A stretch of DNA of 64,000 nucleotides from Verpa conica (taxonomy: Eukaryota > Ascomycota > Pezizomycetes > Pezizales > Morchellaceae): NCBI GenBank assembly GCA_033030425.1, contig JAUFSD010000019.1, forward strand, positions 248,001 to 312,000. The letters run 5' to 3'. The translations under genes were made by a program, and so were the position numbers. The notes under the pieces are model-generated. The model was not told where the DNA came from, did no database searches, and saw only the letters and a list, made by a program, of their open reading frames with translations. This document shows positions 60,516 through 64,000 of the stretch, in pieces. Positions within the stretch are counted from its first letter, which is position 1; the number at the start of each line of letters is the position of its first letter.

Positions 60516-61105
60516 CCTAATAGTAGTGAGATTGGGGTCAGGTAGAACCACCCACTGGCCAGGGCTGATACATAGAGATTAGGGTTTCTCCGGGTAGTGT
60601 TTCTTATGGTTTCTCATGGTTTCTTGTGGTCCCTTAGACCAATTTGAAATCGAACTGGGTTAGTTTTAAACTGGACTGTCCGGAGTGCCCATCACTCCTG
60701 ACCATTCTTGAGTAGTATAAGTATGCTCGTCCTCTCCAGGAATATGCCACTACTCAAAGCCGTGTATATAAATGTACCGGCTACGACAGCTTTGCCCTCC
60801 AAACTGCGACACTATTCCATTCTACGCTACTCTATACAAAATCACCTCTTAGCCTCACTTCCTGAATGACTTCGCCACAATTGAGCCATACTTGCTTATT
60901 CATTCGCTTGGCAATTGATTACGTGAGCATCGCTCAACGTTCACACCCTTGTTCACCAAGTGGGCATGAGGTGCTCCAAGGTCTCAACACGGTCCGCTAC
61001 TATACTACGCTGCTATATCCGATGATGGCTGGTCGAAATCTCTTTGAACTGTTCTTCCGGGGCTGAAGTTTCCAAAACTGAGTTGAGTGGGTAATACTCT
61101 CAACA

Positions 61106-61212
61106 GCCATAAAGAACCTGAACATGCAAGTCTCATTCTCACCAATTAATAGGTGTACGAAACATAACCAAAACCCTGTTTTCAACAGCTGTATGTTCAG
61201 GTTCTTTATGCC
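61106..61212. repeat. Inverted repeat, ~20-bp arms
   Basis: The left arm CATAAAGAACCTGAACATGC and the right arm GTATGTTCAGGTTCTTTATG pair almost perfectly, separated by about 62 bp. No ORF spans it. It may be a small foldback element. Confidence 0.75.
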
Positions 61213-62644
61213 TGTCGCGAGTACCATGCGGCCAACTTGCTTCCCTCAAACAACATATGATACGTAACTGAGTCAAACTCGCGCTAGGCATCGTCACACA
61301 AAGAGTACCCCGCATATCATTATTACTGGATCGGTGTATCTATCTCCTAGCGATTCGGCGCCCTCGAGGCGGATATACCGCTCATATATGCAGGACATCT
61401 ATCTGGGAGCTTAAAGTACCTACGTGGCAGTAGGATATGCGTCTGGTAAGAGTGCGTTCATCCACCTCCCGCGCGGGGTGTATGTGATAATTGATTCACG
61501 TACAGATTCGCAGACAGACCCTTACATGGCTTTTTAGTGGCTTGAACCATAACCTCCCGTTTCTGCATAAGCATATACCCAGTTTCCGGATCCTACTACT
61601 CGATGGCCCTTATACGCCTTCGCGCGAACTTGATCAATATCTACTTCAATCCATGCGGCGTGGATTATACGAAACTATCTGATCTGAGCTTATAACTCAA
61701 TTGATTCTGAGCGGAGGTTACATAATTTCTATAAGTCAGGCTATAATGCAATCGGACTGGGCGATTACGTTGAGGTTTTGTGGAGCCTAGTCTAGTCCCC
61801 AAGCCCTCCCGATAAACTGTGCTTATAGGTTTCATTATCCCTACCAGCAGGGTTGATCCCTGGTTTCCTTTTAATCGTGGGTCTGCAACATGCAGATAAT
61901 ACAGCTTCCAGCGAAAAAAATCGAGAAATGAAGGGCTCGAATCTAGACATTTCGGTCTTGTGGCAAAGATTCTAGCAATTGTACTGGCTGTAGGGCCCCT
62001 GCTCACTGACCCTAGTTTATATCTTTGCTGGAGAATGTATAAGAGGTCTGAGCGTTTTGATCTACAGATTTCACGAATTTTTATTTAACACAATTTCCTT
62101 GGGTTAATGCGCAGCCAGGAGTGTCCACCCGGTCGAATTGAGCCACTGAGATGGGAGGAGTTTACGCTGATGGTTGGCTCAGAGTCCTGAAAAAAACCTT
62201 TGGAGCACCTAGCTTGATTATTTCATACTCACCTAGAGAATTAACTTACTAGGTTATTACAAAACACACTGTTCATAAAGACTTCCAGTACCTAGAAGAC
62301 TAGTTTGATCAGTTCACCCCTACCATGGGACACCTTCTGCAACACAGCTCGCCCAGTGGTTTACAGTTACCGAAAGTCCCGCGGCAACTTTTCTCGACGG
62401 CTGAGTTAATAATTCTGCACAATTAGCAGGATGTACTTTTGCCATCAACCTACTGTGCAGGTGTCGAAATGAATGAATAAATCATTAATGTGCAGTTGTC
62501 AGGTCGCGATGCGAAGGGCCTTGAGTTCGGTACTGAGGCTCTACCAGCTGACCCGCCGACTAGAAATAGCTGTCCTTACCCCGCAAACAGGCCCTCCACC
62601 CACTTCATATCACCATCTACAAGCACCAAAAAAGTCAAAAAAGA

Positions 62645-63376
62645 ATGCCTCTTCCGAACTTACCTCGCACCCCCCAGGGGTCCCATATTTCTAGAGTCCA
62701 ACGATCAACCCCCCAAACCCCCCAAAATCTTCAGTATAACCGTGAGCAATGGCCCTCTCAGATCAGCCCTCAGCTACAAAACATGAATAATTTACTCCGA
62801 CTCCCATATTATGCGCCAAACTTGATGCCCTCTGACTGGCCGTCAAACCAATATGTTGGACACAGTAACCCCAATAGGAGCAGTGAATATATGTATCTGG
62901 GTCTTCATAATAAGTCTGTCTCTACTGTGTTGATATAATCCCTTACTACGGCTAATATCATTCAATAAAGTAGCAATACCCACAGCATTGATTCGAACGT
63001 CTCTATACCCGGCACCTCCCCGGATATACGGTATGAAGAACTCAGCCCCTGGAGCATTCTATTCAACTCGCAAATGTCTATTGCAGAAAGCCATGATGAT
63101 GCACAGGACCCACTATACAGCCCCCACGAGCTTAACGGTGGAGAACCACCAATAAATGTAGTCAACTCTACACCTCATAATGGTTCAAATGACCCGAATG
63201 AGTTCCGATCATTACCCGGGTACCATGGGAGCAAGAACAGTTATCAGCGGTTTGACTGTTTTGACAACTGCAGGTTTAGGCGTTTTGGGAGGCGGGGGTT
63301 TCTTAGGAGGGGTAACATGTTAGTGCACCTTCGGAGCTGCCATAATCAAAATATTCCGAGAGCGAGGAGGGTGTAG
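62645..63376 (+). CDS. Putative C2H2-type zinc-finger protein
   Basis: A two-exon model (62645-62913, 62986-63376) gives 219 aa. The intron has GTCTGT...CACAG ends, with GGCTAAT as a possible branch site. The N-terminal ~180 residues are Pro/Ser/Asn-rich and probably disordered, as is usual for fungal transcription factors. The C-terminus carries FDCFDNCRFRRFGRRGFLRR followed by LVHLRSCHNQNIPR. This is a Cys-x3-Cys...His-x4-His arrangement resembling fungal fingers with FxRRDNLxxHLRxxHxxxIP. The Cys spacing and basic linker depart from the consensus and only one finger is visible, so it may be degenerate or part of a longer gene whose earlier exons were missed. No neighbour informs its role. 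DNA binding is inferred. Confidence 0.5.
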
Positions 63377-64000
63377 ATTTTATTTGATGAGTGAAAGGTC
63401 AGATTTTGGGATGTACTAGGAGAGGTATGAGATAATATCTTGGAGTCCAATGGTTTCGGGTTCGGGTTTGGGTTTGTTAGGGTTTCTTCTTTTTTACTAT
63501 CCGTAAGGATGTGCATATGTACATGTAATTATTTCATTGATAACTCCCAGGAGCCTTTCCTCCCTTTTCTAGCTTCGTAAGAGCTACTTTGGGGCGGACT
63601 TATAGCCGCGGTCTGTTTAGTGAATTTTATATCACAATATATATTTCTATTATGCTTTCTAGCGCCATAAATAGACTTGACTTGTAGGATAACATTAGAG
63701 GATAGGAGGGGGCTAGTCTTGTACCTAGTCCCTAATTTTTTTTTACGTGGATCATGTATTGTAGTAGTGAAGTTCTGAGACGCTTCGGAGTTATTTCTGA
63801 AGGCTTCCGGCGCGTTTGGGGATTGGGGCTCGGAGTTGGGGGGGGTAACCCTGGTGCTTACGTTTGTGTGGTGCCCCGTATAAATCAAAGTACCTAATGT
63901 ACCCCGATAAATCCCGACATATTAGGAGGTTTCCAACTATTCCGATGGCTTTCAACGCACTTAGCTTTATACGCATGGTGGCTCCATACAAGCATAAGTG
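63377..64000. other. Right-end flank, no firm gene
   Basis: Minus-strand frames in 63529-63991 contain protein-like Pro/Ser/Lys stretches in two frames, one starting with an ATG at 63991. They could be the end of a gene entering from outside the window or its relic; I cannot decide. A TTAGGGTTT word near 63476 resembles telomere/telobox sequence. Confidence 0.4.

Larger units (their letters stand above)
59735..62644. other. Gene-poor intergenic region
   Basis: Holds two dispersed-repeat copies (60267-60335, 60464-60515) and an inverted repeat (61106-61212). Short frames near 60.9 and 61.5 kb show no domain and are not supported. Confidence 0.55.

Noticed and set aside
1..64000. CRISPR arrays, prophage or bacterial operons
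   Set aside because: Introns, an intron-containing tRNA and eukaryotic domain architectures show a fungal nuclear origin; no spaced direct-repeat array was seen.

Overview
This is nuclear DNA from a filamentous ascomycete (Pezizomycotina), most likely a large-genome, repeat-rich lineage such as the Pezizomycetes. The assignment is an inference. It rests on short spliceosomal introns (51-98 nt, with CTRAC branch sites), a fused two-domain EGT1-type ergothioneine synthase, a PIR cell-wall protein, an NLR-like ankyrin protein, tandem F-box genes, and long AT-rich gene-poor gaps full of decayed short inverted-repeat elements. Genes occupy only about a third of the window and there are no operons. 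Exon structures below were built by hand from splice signals, reading phase and protein family; in every multi-exon gene the exon lengths sum to a multiple of three.

Layout. 1-4.4 kb: one small serine-rich hypothetical gene, then degenerate DNA. 4.4-6.2 kb (minus): secreted FAD polyamine oxidase, 4 exons. 6.2-14.5 kb: MITE-like elements around a roughly 2.2-kb tandem duplication carrying two diverged small secreted proteins. 14.5-17.9 kb (minus): intronless copper-type P1B ATPase with a long Cys/His-rich N-terminus. 18-30 kb: gene-poor, with a coiled-coil/proline-rich frame broken by one in-frame TGA. 30.3 kb (minus): intron-containing tRNA-Leu(UAA). 31.2-33.1 kb (minus): 7-exon hexose-type MFS transporter. 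33-39 kb: gene-poor. 39.1-41.4 kb (plus): 5-exon, repeat-expanded PIR protein. 44.3-45.3 kb (minus): SET-domain protein. 47.4-50.2 kb (minus): two tandem F-box paralogues, one frameshifted. 51.2-54.1 kb (minus): egt1, 6 exons. 56.1-59.7 kb (plus): 5-exon gene joining an NLR-type N-terminus and winged-helix remnant (no NACHT P-loop) to ankyrin repeats, a Ser/Thr protein kinase and an acidic repeat tail. 62.6-63.4 kb (plus): possible C2H2-finger protein.

Functional themes. Several genes concern surface, secretion and stress: polyamine oxidase (H2O2-producing), copper export, ergothioneine (thiol antioxidant), PIR wall protein, candidate secreted effectors and an immune-receptor-like kinase. They are scattered and not co-regulated in any way visible here. 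The most unusual item is the NLR-derived ankyrin-kinase at 56.1-59.7 kb; the duplicated secreted-protein locus is second.
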